Source: Labrys sp. WJW
GTDB taxonomy: Bacteria > Pseudomonadota > Alphaproteobacteria > Rhizobiales > Labraceae
Length of the DNA: 64,000 bases
Direction: 5' to 3'
NCBI RefSeq assembly: GCF_001676615.1
Contig: NZ_LYXZ01000018.1
Coordinates: 124,001-188,000, forward strand
The notes beneath the pieces are model-generated. The model made no database searches. It was not told the DNA's origin and worked only from the letters and a program-made list of their open reading frames with translations. The position numbers were made by a program, and so were the translations under genes. Shown in pieces: positions 27,840 through 37,564 of the stretch; position 1 is the stretch's first letter, and each line of letters opens with the position of its first letter.

Positions 27840-28918
27840 CAGCCATCCTCCTGGTTAAGCAACACGGTAAATCCGATCAGGGCCGCAATGGCAGCCGGAG
27901 TCCAAGCGGCGACGGCCGGCGCAACCAGCCCCGCAATGCCCAGATCCTTGGCCATTTTGGTTACGACATACAGCAAGAAACCCGCCCCGATTCCACTCAA
28001 GATCATCACACCAATACCGCCAAGGCGTGCAAACCGCAGCGATACCGTCGCGGCGATCAGCACCATCGCCACGAGCAGCAGGGGACGAGCTAGAAGCGTC
28101 TGATATTGCAACCGGTAGTCATTTGCATCAAGTCCCGCGGCGCCTTGTTGTGCGATTGATGACGGGAGTCTCCAGAAAGACACGCTGTCCGCGGACACCG
28201 CAAATTTCTGATCAACCTGGGACTTGGTCAAATTGCTAGGAAAATCAATGCTTTCCGAGGTTTTGACCGGTTGGTTGGGGATGAATTCCTGGACGTTGGA
28301 TAGATGCCAGACGCCCTTGTCAAGTTTTGCGGTATCGGCTTCCAGGCGCCTGACAAAACGGCCGTCGGCGTCGAGCGCATAGATGGTAACGCCCGTCAGC
28401 GCGCCGTCGTCGCTATTCTCCGCCGAAGTATGAATGACGGCCTGGCCGTCGCGGATCCAGCGGCTCTTGTCGTCGTCGCGGATCTGGCGGGCGCCGAAGA
28501 CGCGCGTGTCGAGCAGGTCGCTCCTGGTCTTCAGCGCAGCCGAGAGCGGGTTGAAGGCAATTGCCGCGAGAATGCCGAGGAGGATGGCGCAGATGATCGG
28601 TGGGGCCAGGAATTGCCAGACCGACAGGCCGGCGGCACGCATCACCACCAGTTCGAGCCGCAGGCTGAGATTGACGAAACAGATGATGGCCCCGAACAGG
28701 AAAACGAAGGGCAGGGTCTGCTCGATGATGGACGGCGTTCGCAGCAGGGAGAGGGCGGCGATCGAGCCCACGGAAACCCGCGGCAGGTCGCTGGCACGCC
28801 GGCTGGTCTCGGCAAAATCCAGCAGGAAGATCATGACGAACAGGAAGGCAAGCACGCCGAAAATGGCGATCAGGAAGCGCTTGCTGAGATAGCGGCCGAG
28901 AGTGGAGGTCAGGATCAT
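27839..28918 (-). CDS. lptG: LPS export ABC transporter permease LptG
   Basis: A 359-residue YjgP/YjgQ-family inner-membrane protein: hydrophobic helices at the N terminus (FLIAIFGVLAFLFVMIFLLD), a periplasmic beta-jellyroll part in the middle, and three helices at the C terminus. With LptF and the ATPase LptB (not in this window) it lifts LPS out of the inner membrane. It overlaps lptF by four bases and lptD by one base. Confidence 0.93.
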   Translation of the reverse strand: MILTSTLGRYLSKRFLIAIFGVLAFLFVMIFLLDFAETSRRASDLPRVSVGSIAALSLLRTPSIIEQTLPFVFLFGAIICFVNLSLRLELVVMRAAGLSVWQFLAPPIICAILLGILAAIAFNPLSAALKTRSDLLDTRVFGARQIRDDDKSRWIRDGQAVIHTSAENSDDGALTGVTIYALDADGRFVRRLEADTAKLDKGVWHLSNVQEFIPNQPVKTSESIDFPSNLTKSQVDQKFAVSADSVSFWRLPSSIAQQGAAGLDANDYRLQYQTLLARPLLLVAMVLIAATVSLRFARLGGIGVMILSGIGAGFLLYVVTKMAKDLGIAGLVAPAVAAWTPAAIAALIGFTVLLNQEDG

Positions 28919-30081
28919 GCGCGCGCCGTCCTGTTGGCGAGGCGCGAAGTCAGCTCATTGTACCAATTCGTCAATCCGCGCGGCAGCGACAGGCGCAGAT
29001 GGCCGGTGATGACGGCAAGGCAGACCAGCGAGGTCAGGATCGGCACGCCGAATGCAATATAGACGCCGCCGGCCGAATGCACGCTCAGGCTCTGCGTGGC
29101 GATGAAGCCGAGAATGCGCACCACCAACACACTCAGAATGGCAAAGCCGATCGCGCTGGCCCGACCCTGGCGGGTGGTGCGCGCCTGGCCGAGGAAGGCG
29201 AGGGCGACCAGCATGAAGGCGATCGGATAGAGGGGCGCCGTGAACCGGTCCACCAGTTCGCCGCGAATGCGGCCGCGTTCGGCCTGTCCCTTCATCTCCG
29301 AGGGCTGGGTGTTCCACAGTTCGCTGGTGTAACGGTCGCGCGGCTTATAGTTGATGGCGTCGTTGTCGTCGCGGGCGAGCTGCGAGAGGTCGAACTGATA
29401 CTGCTCGAAGGTGACGATCGAGGCGTCGGAGGAAGCGCCGCCTTCCTGCTGCTGCAGCGAGCCGTTGTTGAGGACCAGCACCAGCCCCGTCGGCGTATCG
29501 ACGATCTTGCCGGTTCCGGCGATATAGGTCTTGGTCTTGCCCTTGTCGCGGGCGTCCTGCACGAAAATGCCGAGCAGCGTACCGTCGGGCTGGCGCTCGC
29601 GGATATGGAAGGTGAAGCCGCGCAGGGCGGTGAACTGGCCTTCCTTGAGGAAGTGCTGCACCACGTCGGCTGCCGCCGCGACGCGCCAGGCGGTCAGTTC
29701 ATGCTGGCTGGCGGGCTGGATATAGAGGGTGACGGCGGCAATTCCCGCAGCGACCAGACCGGTAATGCCGGCAAAGGGCGTGATCAGCCGGGAGGGGGAA
29801 TAGCCCGCAGCATTGAGGACGACGAGTTCAGAGCCGGCATTGAGCCGCTGCAGAAGCCACACGGCCGCCAGGAAGACCGCCAGCGGTGCGACCACCACCA
29901 CCAGCGCCGGCAAGGCAAGCGAGCTGATGGCCAGGAAGACCAGCACGGACTGGCCTTGTGCCGTCATGACGTTGAATTCGCGCAGGGCCCCGACCATCCA
30001 GGCCAGAAGCGTCAGCACGACGAGGCAGACCAGGAAGGCAAAGCCAAACTGTCTGGCAATATATCGGCTGACGAGGTTCAT
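28915..30081 (-). CDS. lptF: LPS export ABC transporter permease LptF
   Basis: A 388-residue YjgP/YjgQ-family protein with the same helix-jellyroll-helix layout as LptG. Membrane segments lie at about residues 12-35 and 55-75 and near the C terminus (GRASAIGFAILSVLVVRILGF in outline). It is the first gene of the lptF-lptG-lptD-pdxA-rsmA run on the minus strand. It is divergent from pepA across 176 bases that should hold both promoters. Confidence 0.93.
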   Translation of the reverse strand: MNLVSRYIARQFGFAFLVCLVVLTLLAWMVGALREFNVMTAQGQSVLVFLAISSLALPALVVVVAPLAVFLAAVWLLQRLNAGSELVVLNAAGYSPSRLITPFAGITGLVAAGIAAVTLYIQPASQHELTAWRVAAAADVVQHFLKEGQFTALRGFTFHIRERQPDGTLLGIFVQDARDKGKTKTYIAGTGKIVDTPTGLVLVLNNGSLQQQEGGASSDASIVTFEQYQFDLSQLARDDNDAINYKPRDRYTSELWNTQPSEMKGQAERGRIRGELVDRFTAPLYPIAFMLVALAFLGQARTTRQGRASAIGFAILSVLVVRILGFIATQSLSVHSAGGVYIAFGVPILTSLVCLAVITGHLRLSLPRGLTNWYNELTSRLANRTARA

Positions 30082-30257
30082 TGCCTTTTCGGGTCTCCTA
30101 CCCGTTGCTTGTAGCCTCGTGCTAGGCAGGAGGCGAGACGTTTGTATGGCAGGACCGAGGCTGCGAGCGGATTGTTGTAGACATGGTTACGGATTGACAT
30201 GCAAAAGTCCCAACAAGCCGTCAATCGCGCGGCAGCTTCCTAGAATGGGCATTAATT

Positions 30258-31754
30258 ATGGTTTCCGAATTGAAACTGTCTTTTTCAAAAGTCGAGAAAA
30301 TTGCCGACGGCATCGCCGTCATATTCACAAATATCGATTTGGCGGTATCGCCTGAAACGGAAGCTGCTCTACCGGGTATCGGCAGTCTGGTCAAACGTGC
30401 GGCTTCCGCCGACAATTTCAAGGGGAAGGCGCTGACCTCCCTCGACATTCTTGCACCCTTGGGCCTGACGGCAGACCGGGTGATCGTGATTTCGCTCGGC
30501 AAGGCCGAGGACAGCGCCCGCACCGATTGGGTCAAGGCCGGGGGCAATGTGATCGGCAAGCTGCCGGCCTCGGCGAAGTCGGCGACGGTGGTGCTAGACC
30601 TGCCGGACGCTGCCATCACCGCCGATCAGGTGGCGGACTTCACCCTCGGTGCCCGTTTGAGAGCCTATAAGTTCGAACGCTACAAGACGCGCAAACAGGA
30701 CGATGCGGCGAGCAAGGTGCTCGAATTGACGATCGCCAGCAGCGTTGACGGCGCAGCCAAGAAAGCCGGCAAGTCGCGCGAGGCGATCGCCGACGGCGTG
30801 AGGCTCGCCCGCGATCTCGTCAACGAGCCGCCGAACGTGCTCTATCCGGAAGCCTTCGCCAAGCGAGCGACTGAGTTGGAGGAACTCGGCGTCGAAATCG
30901 AGATCCTCGACGTCAAGGCCATGAAGAAGCTCGGCATGGGGGCGCTGCTCGGCGTCGGCCAGGGCTCCGAACATGACAGCCGGCTGGTGGTGATGCGCTG
31001 GAACGGCGCCAAGAATCGCGAAGCCAAGCCGGTTGCCTTCATCGGCAAGGGCGTGACCTTCGACACCGGCGGCATTTCCATCAAGCCTGCATCGGGCATG
31101 GAGGATATGAAGGGCGACATGGGTGGCGCGGCCTGCGTGGTCGGCCTGATGCATGCGCTTGCCGCTCGCAAGGCCAAGGCCAACGTGATCGGAGCGATCG
31201 GCATCGTCGAGAACATGCCTGACGGCAAGGCCCAGCGTCCGGGCGACATCGTCACCTCGATGTCGGGCCAGACCATCGAGATCATCAATACCGACGCCGA
31301 GGGGCGGCTCGTGCTGGCGGATGTGCTCTGGTACATCCAGGACAAGTACAAGCCGCAATTCATGGTCGATCTCGCCACCCTCACCGGTGCCATCATGGTG
31401 GCGCTCGGCCAGGAATATGCCGGCCTCTTCTCCAACAACGACGAATTGGCCGGGCGCCTGTTCGTGGCCGGGCAGACGACGGGGGAGCGGGTCTGGCGCA
31501 TGCCGCTCGGCCCGGAATACGACAAGCTGATCGATTCCAAATTCGCCGACGTGAAGAACACCGGCGGCCGCAATGGCGGCTCGATCACCGCTGCCCAGTT
31601 CCTGCAGCGCTTCGTCAACGAAACACCCTGGGCCCATCTCGACATCGCCGGCACCGCCATGGGCTCGCCCGCCAGCGACGTCAACCGCAGCTGGGGCTCG
31701 GGCTGGGGCGTGCGCCTGCTCGATCGGCTGGTGGCGGAGCACTACGAGGGGTGA
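30258..31754 (+). CDS. pepA: Leucyl aminopeptidase (M17)
   Basis: A 498-residue M17 metallopeptidase. The C-terminal catalytic domain has the lysine/aspartate segment [19 protein letters not shown] and the family signature [14 protein letters not shown]. It removes N-terminal residues from peptides with two bound metal ions and works as a cytosolic hexamer; some members also bind DNA. It is divergent from lptF and followed by holC, a frequent proteobacterial order. Confidence 0.96.
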   Translation: MVSELKLSFSKVEKIADGIAVIFTNIDLAVSPETEAALPGIGSLVKRAASADNFKGKALTSLDILAPLGLTADRVIVISLGKAEDSARTDWVKAGGNVIGKLPASAKSATVVLDLPDAAITADQVADFTLGARLRAYKFERYKTRKQDDAASKVLELTIASSVDGAAKKAGKSREAIADGVRLARDLVNEPPNVLYPEAFAKRATELEELGVEIEILDVKAMKKLGMGALLGVGQGSEHDSRLVVMRWNGAKNREAKPVAFIGKGVTFDTGGISIKPASGMEDMKGDMGGAACVVGLMHALAARKAKANVIGAIGIVENMPDGKAQRPGDIVTSMSGQTIEIINTDAEGRLVLADVLWYIQDKYKPQFMVDLATLTGAIMVALGQEYAGLFSNNDELAGRLFVAGQTTGERVWRMPLGPEYDKLIDSKFADVKNTGGRNGGSITAAQFLQRFVNETPWAHLDIAGTAMGSPASDVNRSWGSGWGVRLLDRLVAEHYEG

Positions 31755-31929
31755 GGATCACGCTGTTCGGCACGCCTGACAGCGTCTATACGCGGATCAT
31801 CCGGCTTATTCTAAATTTCAAGAATATCGGCCATGACATTGTCATGGCTGACATTTTTGGAGATTTCGGCATGCGGCTGATCAAGAACGTATGCTTACCG
31901 GAGAGGCGTTGCTGAAAAGGGGGGAGGCG

Positions 31930-32376
31930 ATGACGGAATTGCTCTTCTATCATCTGCAGAGAGCCCCGCTCGAACGGGTTCTGCCGGGCCTTCTGGAAAA
32001 GTCCCTGCAGCGCGGCTGGCGCTGCGCGGTGCAAGGGCCGCAGGAGCGCTTGCGTTCGCTCGATGATGTGCTCTGGACCTATAATGACGAAGCCTTCCTG
32101 CCGCATGGGCTGGAGAGCGACGATGGTCCCGCCCAGCCGATCGTGCTGGTGACGCATGAGGGCAATCCCAACGGCGCTGCGATCCGTTTCCTCGTCGATG
32201 GCGCCCCCTTGCCGGCGGATGCTCCGAGCTATGAGCGCATCGTGCTGATGTTCGACGGTAATGACGCCGACGCCGTGCAAGGCGCGCGGGATCAGTGGAA
32301 GCAGGCCAAGGAACTGGGATTTGCCGCGACCTATTGGCAGCAGAGCGACGAGGGGCGCTGGGAAAAGAAGGCGTAA
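31930..32376 (+). CDS. holC: DNA polymerase III subunit chi
   Basis: A 148-residue protein starting MTELLFYHLQRAPLERVLPGLL, with the family core KSLQRGWRCAVQG and LWTYNDEAFLPHG, both typical of HolC. Chi links the clamp-loader complex to single-strand-binding protein during replication. I chose the ATG at 31930 because it gives the usual N terminus and a purine-rich GGGGAGG lies just before it. The neighbour pepA supports the call. Confidence 0.92.
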   Translation: MTELLFYHLQRAPLERVLPGLLEKSLQRGWRCAVQGPQERLRSLDDVLWTYNDEAFLPHGLESDDGPAQPIVLVTHEGNPNGAAIRFLVDGAPLPADAPSYERIVLMFDGNDADAVQGARDQWKQAKELGFAATYWQQSDEGRWEKKA

Positions 32377-32404
32377 GCCAGATCCGATCGGATCGGCAGT
32401 CGAT

Positions 32405-33334
32405 CTAGGCGCACTGCTGCCCCTCGGCCAAGGAATCTTCCTGCCTCTGCCCGAAATGCGCGCGGACATGGTCGATGAAGGCACTCGCCATCCAGGTGAT
32501 GGGAAATTGGCGCGGCGTGATGATCGCCGCCTTCTGCGGGGGCAGCGCATCCTCGAGCTCCACGATCGCCAGCGGGAGGCCATCCTCACTGACACCGGAA
32601 CGGGAGCGTGTGGTCAGCAGCGCGATGCCGAGACCATTGGCAACCAGGCCGCGTACCATGTCGATCGTGCGCGCTTCCATGCCGAGGGCCGGCACCACCC
32701 CGGCCTGGCGGAACAGCGCCAGGAAATAGTCGCGGCTGTGCGGCAGGTTGATCAGGATCAGGGGCCAGGCCGCGACGTCCCGCAGCCGGGCACGGCGCTT
32801 GCCGGCAAGCGGGTGACCGGCCGGAACCAGCACATAGGGCTGGAATTCCGCGACTGTTTCGGTCGCGCCAGCGCGGCCGAGATCGAGATCGTAGAGTAGC
32901 GCAACTTCGATCAGCCCGTTATCGACCAGGCGGTGCAGTTCCTCGATGTCGCCCTCCCGCATCCGCACTTCGACATGCGGGTGGGACTGGCGGAAGGCAC
33001 GGATGATCGGCGGCATGTGCAACGGGCCCAGCGTGGCCAGACAGCCGACGTCGAGGAAGGTCTGCCGCCCGGACGAAACGCCCGGCGAAGCTGACCAGGC
33101 ATTGATCTGGGAGAGGATGGAGCGAGCCTCGGCAAGCTTGTCGCGTCCGGCCTGGGTCAGGACAAGGCCTTGGGCATGGCGGCGCACGAACAGGGGCTGG
33201 CCGATCCTTTCTTCCAATTGGCGGATGGCCACTGAGATTGCCGGCTGGGAGACATGGAGCGCGCGCGCCGCCTGTGCCGTACCCTCATGCTCGGCGGCAG
33301 CCACGAAATAGCTCAGTTGACGGACCGTGATCAT
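32405..33334 (-). CDS. LysR-family transcriptional regulator
   Basis: A 309-residue regulator with an N-terminal winged helix-turn-helix (RQLSYFVAAAEHEGTAQAAR then LHVSQPAISVAIRQLEERIG) and a type-2 periplasmic-binding-like effector domain. I chose the start at 33334, which gives the usual MITVRQLSYF opening; an upstream in-frame ATG at 33364 lies inside the probable operator. It is transcribed away from the CoA-transferase gene, so that gene and the following acyl-CoA dehydrogenase are its likely targets. The effector is unknown. Confidence 0.92.
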   Translation of the reverse strand: MITVRQLSYFVAAAEHEGTAQAARALHVSQPAISVAIRQLEERIGQPLFVRRHAQGLVLTQAGRDKLAEARSILSQINAWSASPGVSSGRQTFLDVGCLATLGPLHMPPIIRAFRQSHPHVEVRMREGDIEELHRLVDNGLIEVALLYDLDLGRAGATETVAEFQPYVLVPAGHPLAGKRRARLRDVAAWPLILINLPHSRDYFLALFRQAGVVPALGMEARTIDMVRGLVANGLGIALLTTRSRSGVSEDGLPLAIVELEDALPPQKAAIITPRQFPITWMASAFIDHVRAHFGQRQEDSLAEGQQCA

Positions 33335-33346
33335 GAATAGGAAAAA

Positions 33347-33368
33347 CTTATTTTCTTGATGCAATAAG
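33347..33368. promoter_or_regulatory. Candidate LysR operator
   Basis: An inverted repeat CTTATT-N10-AATAAG lies in the 90-base gap between the divergent LysR and CoA-transferase genes and contains a T-N11-A pattern, the usual LysR box. It sits 13 bases before the LysR start codon, fitting autoregulation, and within promoter range of the CoA-transferase gene. Confidence 0.5.
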
Positions 33369-33424
33369 AATATTTGCCTTTATCCACGGGCTGTCAAATC
33401 CTGCGCAGACATCAAGGAACAGCC

Positions 33425-34573
33425 ATGACTGGATTTGACCTGCCGCTCGAGGGCCTCGTCGTCCTGGACTTCTCGCGCGTGCTCGCGGGGCCTTTCGCCA
33501 CCGCCCTTCTCGCCGACGCCGGCGCCGATATCATCAAGGTGGAGGGCAGTGCCGGCGACGACTATCGCCATGTCGGCCCGTTCGTCGGGGATGACAGTGC
33601 CATGTTCGAATTTGCCAATCGTGGCAAGCGCAGCATCGTGCTCGACCTCAAGACCGAGGCCGACCGTATCACGGCGCGGCGGCTTGCCGCCCAGGCCGAT
33701 GTGGTGGTCGAGAATTTCCGGCCCGGCGTCGCATCGCGGCTCGGCATCGCCTATGCCGACCTCGTCGGCGAGAATCCCGATCTCGTCTATCTCAGCATTT
33801 CTGGTTTCGGGCAGAACGGCGCCGGGCGTGATCGGCCGGCCTATGACATCATCGTGCAGGCCGAGAGCGGGCTGATGGCAATGACGGGCATGCCGGACGG
33901 GCCACCGACCCTGATCGGGGAGGCCATCGGGGACATCGGCGCCGGCCTGTATGGTGCCTGGGCCGTTACCGCCGCGCTATGGCAGCGCGAGCGTACCGGG
34001 CGTGGCTGCCATATCGATCTCGCCATGTTCGATGCCTTGCTTTCGCTGTTGCCGACCGGAGCGTGCCGCTATCTGGCGACGGGGGCCGTGCCGATGCGCG
34101 TCGGCAATCGCCACCCGCTCTCGGCGCCCTTCGGAGCCTATCGGACCATCGACGGCCACGCGGTGATCGCGGTCCTCAACGAGAAGCTGTTTGCCGATCT
34201 TGCCGCGACCATCGGCCAGCCCGGACTGGCGAGTGATCCGCGCTATCGCAGCGATTCCCTGCGCGCGGAAAACGAGCCATCCTTGCGCGCCTGCGTGGAG
34301 CTGTGGACGGGAACCCGGACGACCACCGAAGTGGTGAGGGTTTTGGCCGGCGCCGGCATCCCCGTGGGGCCGATCAGCACCGTGGCGCAGGCGATCGATT
34401 CCGAGCAGGCGCATGAGCGCGGCCTTTTCCGGCAAGGAAGTATCGTTCCCCTGCCGGAACAGCCAGCCCATTTCTCGGGCTCCCGGCGTGGCCGGCCCGT
34501 GCGTGCGCCGCGGCTCGGAGAGCACACGCACGACATTCTCGCCGGCCTTGCCGCGCAGGAGGAACAGCAATGA
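33425..34573 (+). CDS. CaiB/BaiF-family (class III) CoA-transferase
   Basis: A 382-residue enzyme with the family opening PLEGLVVLDFSRVLAGPFAT, the CoA-binding region VENFRPGV, and the predicted nucleophilic aspartate D203 in HIDLAMFDALLSLL. It moves CoA between organic acids. AAGGA lies five bases before the ATG at 33425. It overlaps the acyl-CoA dehydrogenase by four bases, so the two likely activate and then oxidise one acid. Which acid is unknown; a short or medium dicarboxylic acid is one option. Confidence 0.9.
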   Translation: MTGFDLPLEGLVVLDFSRVLAGPFATALLADAGADIIKVEGSAGDDYRHVGPFVGDDSAMFEFANRGKRSIVLDLKTEADRITARRLAAQADVVVENFRPGVASRLGIAYADLVGENPDLVYLSISGFGQNGAGRDRPAYDIIVQAESGLMAMTGMPDGPPTLIGEAIGDIGAGLYGAWAVTAALWQRERTGRGCHIDLAMFDALLSLLPTGACRYLATGAVPMRVGNRHPLSAPFGAYRTIDGHAVIAVLNEKLFADLAATIGQPGLASDPRYRSDSLRAENEPSLRACVELWTGTRTTTEVVRVLAGAGIPVGPISTVAQAIDSEQAHERGLFRQGSIVPLPEQPAHFSGSRRGRPVRAPRLGEHTHDILAGLAAQEEQQ

Positions 34574-35703
34574 ATTTCGAACCGGATGCCGACACCCTCG
34601 CAGTGGTCGAGCAGATCCGCCGCTTCTCACAGGACGTGCTCAAGCCGAATGCCCGTGAGATCGATGCGAGCGGTACCTTCGCGTCGCGGCACATTCCGGC
34701 TCTGGCTCAACTGGGAGCCATGGGCATGAACCTGCCGCCAATATGGGGCGGCCCCGGCCTGTCGCCCGTGGCGCTCTACCTTGCCGTCGAGGCGCTGGCG
34801 GCCGGTTGCGGCTCGACCGTCTCGATGATGACCGCGCATTTCCTGGCCACCGATGCGATCCTGATCGGCGGCGACGACGCGCAGCGCGGCCGCTATCTAC
34901 CGAATGCGGCGGCCGGCAGGACATTGGGTGCATTCGGCCTGACCGAGCCGGGCGCCGGCTCCAATCCGGCCGACATGACGACCCGAGCCGTTCGGGACGG
35001 CGCATCGTATCACCTGCGCGGCGTCAAGCATTTCATCTCCAACGCGGCGCATGCCGATTTCGTCGTCGTCTTCGCCAAGACCGATACGACGGCCGGCGCC
35101 CGGGGCATCAGCGCCTTCGTGGTCGAGCCCGCCAAAGGAGGCGTGAGAATCGGTCCCCCCGAAAAGACGATGGGCCTGCGCGGCGGGCATGTGTTCGAGG
35201 TCGAGTTCGACTGCCGAATCGAGGAGGAGGCAAGGCTCGGACCGGAAGGAAGCGGCTTCAGGACAGCCCTGAAGACGCTCGACAACGGCCGCACCGAAGT
35301 TGCCGCCATGTGCACCGGAATGGCTGGAGAGGCCCTGGCCATGGCGGTGGAATGGGCCAAGACCCGCCACGTCGGCGGCCATGCGATCGCCGAGTTCCAG
35401 GGACTGCAATGGATGCTGGCCGATATGGCGACCGAACTCGATGCGGCGCGCCTGATGGGACTAAGGGCCGCCTCCCTGCGCGAGAGAGGCGAACGCTTTT
35501 CGAAGGAAGCCTCCATGGCCAAGCTATTTACCTCGGAAAAGGCCGGGTCGATCATCGACCGCGCCCTGCAGATCCATGGCGGCTATGGCTATTCCCAGGA
35601 ATTGCCCCTGGAACGAATGGCGCGCGATGTCCGCATCATGCGGATTTACGAGGGCTCATCGGAGATCCAGCGTAACATCATAGCACGCATGCTGCTCGCC
35701 TGA
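34570..35703 (+). CDS. Acyl-CoA dehydrogenase
   Basis: A 377-residue flavoenzyme with all three acyl-CoA dehydrogenase domains. Visible parts are GAFGLTEPGAGSNPADMTT (FAD/substrate signature), QIHGGYGYSQELPLERMARD, and the catalytic glutamate E361 in MRIYEGSSEIQRN at the C terminus. It introduces the alpha-beta double bond with FAD. Its ATG overlaps the CoA-transferase stop. Chain length or branching specificity cannot be judged by eye. Confidence 0.92.
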   Translation: MNFEPDADTLAVVEQIRRFSQDVLKPNAREIDASGTFASRHIPALAQLGAMGMNLPPIWGGPGLSPVALYLAVEALAAGCGSTVSMMTAHFLATDAILIGGDDAQRGRYLPNAAAGRTLGAFGLTEPGAGSNPADMTTRAVRDGASYHLRGVKHFISNAAHADFVVVFAKTDTTAGARGISAFVVEPAKGGVRIGPPEKTMGLRGGHVFEVEFDCRIEEEARLGPEGSGFRTALKTLDNGRTEVAAMCTGMAGEALAMAVEWAKTRHVGGHAIAEFQGLQWMLADMATELDAARLMGLRAASLRERGERFSKEASMAKLFTSEKAGSIIDRALQIHGGYGYSQELPLERMARDVRIMRIYEGSSEIQRNIIARMLLA

Positions 35704-35940
35704 GTGTTCGCGACTTGATGGTGGCTTCAAATCGTAGAGGCCCTCCGCAACGAAGGGGAACAAGGATGTGGTTTTGCCGATACGTATCTTGTGCTCCAAC
35801 GTCCTGATGGTGATACCACCCCATAATTTAACGCGAGGCCGTCACCTCTGAGAAACTGTCGCGGTGCGATTGCGAAATCCACTCTCGACGGTGCCAAGAA
35901 AAGCGGGTTCAATCCAAAACCTATCCAGGTGGAGAACATA

Positions 35941-36762
35941 ATGAAAATCGGAACCTTATTGCGTGGCGCGCTGCTCGGTCTTGCCCTTGTCGGGGGCACG
36001 GGGCTGGCGGCGTCGGCCGATCAGCTGGCCAACGTCAAGAGTGCCGGTAAGATCGTGACGGCAACGGACATGCACTATGCCCCGTTCGACATGGTTGTCG
36101 ACGGCACCTATCAGGGCATGACCAAGGACCTGTTCGATAATGTCGCCAAGGAGATCGGCGTCGAACCCGTCTATCAGGACCTGCCCTGGACCTCCCAGCT
36201 TCCGGGCCTCGAAGTGTCGAAATTCGACATCGTCATCGCGCCGGTGACGATCACGCCCGAACGGCTCGAGCGCTACACCTTCACCCTGCCGATCGCCGAT
36301 GCGACAGTCGGCATCGTCAAGGCCGCCGCCAACAAGGACATCAACAAGCCCGAGGACATCGCTGGCAAGACCGTCGGCGTGCAGCAGGGCACGGCTCAGT
36401 TCAAGCAGTTGCAGGAATTCGGCACCAAGGTCGGCAATGTAACCATCAAGGAATATGGCACCACCGACGAGGCCTATGCCGATCTGGCCGCCGGCCGTCT
36501 CGATGCCGTGGCGGGCTCGGCCCCCAATCTCGCCTATCTCGTCAAGCAGCGTGGCGACGTGTTCGCCCTGCCTGAGGTTTCGACCTTCGGCAAGCCGACC
36601 TATTTTGCCTGGGTGCTGCGCAAGGGTGACGACAGCGCCAGCTTTGCCGGCGCCATCAAGGATGCCATCGTCAAGATGACCAAGGATGGACGCGTCAAGG
36701 CGATCCAGGAAAAGTGGCTCGGCAAATATACCGAACTGCCGCTGGAGGTGCCGGCCAAGTGA
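35941..36762 (+). CDS. Polar amino acid ABC transporter, substrate-binding protein
   Basis: A 273-residue family-3 solute-binding protein with a signal peptide ending LAASA (near residue 23). The mature fold has GKIVTATDMHYAPFDMVV, LPWTSQLPGLEVSKFDIVIAP, TVGVQQGTAQFKQL and the C-terminal IQEKWLGKY. It binds an amino acid or related cation in the periplasm. ATG 35941 is preceded by GGTGGAG. It leads a four-gene importer (35941-38998) that follows the CoA-transferase/dehydrogenase pair after 237 bases, so uptake and breakdown of one compound may be linked. Confidence 0.9.
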   Translation: MKIGTLLRGALLGLALVGGTGLAASADQLANVKSAGKIVTATDMHYAPFDMVVDGTYQGMTKDLFDNVAKEIGVEPVYQDLPWTSQLPGLEVSKFDIVIAPVTITPERLERYTFTLPIADATVGIVKAAANKDINKPEDIAGKTVGVQQGTAQFKQLQEFGTKVGNVTIKEYGTTDEAYADLAAGRLDAVAGSAPNLAYLVKQRGDVFALPEVSTFGKPTYFAWVLRKGDDSASFAGAIKDAIVKMTKDGRVKAIQEKWLGKYTELPLEVPAK

Positions 36763-36774
36763 CCTGAAGCGTCC

Positions 36775-36803
36775 CGCGATCCGGCGCAACTCGTCGGATC
36801 GCG
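36775..36803 (+). terminator. Stem-loop between binding protein and permease genes
   Basis: A perfect nine-base-pair stem (CGCGATCCG / CGGATCGCG) lies 12 bases after the binding-protein stop and has no T-run. Such intercistronic hairpins often protect the upstream message and keep binding protein in excess over the permeases. Confidence 0.5.
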
Positions 36804-36916
36804 AGGGCGCATCACAATGAAGAGCCGGAGCAAAGCGCGATTCGCCGCAGTCGCGCCTCGCTCCGGGAACGCAGGGCGCCCCGGTGGCGCCGTGCTCTGG
36901 TCGCCGGTCCTCCCGC

Positions 36917-37564
36917 ATGTTCTCGCTGAATGCCTTCATCAAGAGCTTCCACGCATTGGCGCTGGGAGTTCCGAGCACCCTGATCGTCTCGCTGCTGGGG
37001 ATCGCGATCGGGCTCCTCGTCGGTGCACTGATCTGCGCCGGTGCCCTGTCGCTCTCGCATGTATTGCGGAGGGGTGCTGCGGTCTGGATCAGCTTCTTTC
37101 GCGGCGTGCCGCTGATGGTACAGCTGCTTTTGATGTTCTACCTCCTGCCGGTGATCGGCATCAACGTGCCGCCGATGGTGGCGGCAGTGCTGGCCGTCGG
37201 CCTGTGCTCCAGTGCCTATGTCGCCGAAATCTGGCGTGGGGCCATCAATGCGCTGCCGCGCGGGCAGACCGAGGCGGCCGTCGCCATCGGCATGCTGCCG
37301 CGTTCGATCTGGACACGGATCATCCTGCCGCAGGCGGTCCGGCTGTCGCTGCCGGCGCTGGTCAACGAACTCATCCTGCTCGTGAAGGCCTCCTCGCTGG
37401 TCTCCCTGGTCGGCATCTGGGAGATCACGCGGGCCAGCCAGGCCGAGGCTGGTGCAAGCTATCGCCCGCTCGAGACCTATGTCGCGGCGGGGTGCCTCTA
37501 TCTCGTGATCAATCTGTGCCTGGCCACGCTCGGCCGGTACCTGGAACGAAGGACGGCTGCGTGA
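36917..37564 (+). CDS. Amino acid ABC transporter permease (first)
   Basis: A 215-residue HisM/GlnP-type permease: hydrophobic helices, SFFRGVPLMVQLLLMFYLLP, and the EAA loop IWRGAINALPRGQTEAAVAIGM with the following LPQAVRLSLPALVNELILLVK. The start is uncertain: ATG 36917 gives a natural N terminus, but no Shine-Dalgarno sequence is obvious. The stop overlaps the next permease start (GTGATGG), so the two are translated together as a heterodimer. Confidence 0.88.
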   Translation: MFSLNAFIKSFHALALGVPSTLIVSLLGIAIGLLVGALICAGALSLSHVLRRGAAVWISFFRGVPLMVQLLLMFYLLPVIGINVPPMVAAVLAVGLCSSAYVAEIWRGAINALPRGQTEAAVAIGMLPRSIWTRIILPQAVRLSLPALVNELILLVKASSLVSLVGIWEITRASQAEAGASYRPLETYVAAGCLYLVINLCLATLGRYLERRTAA

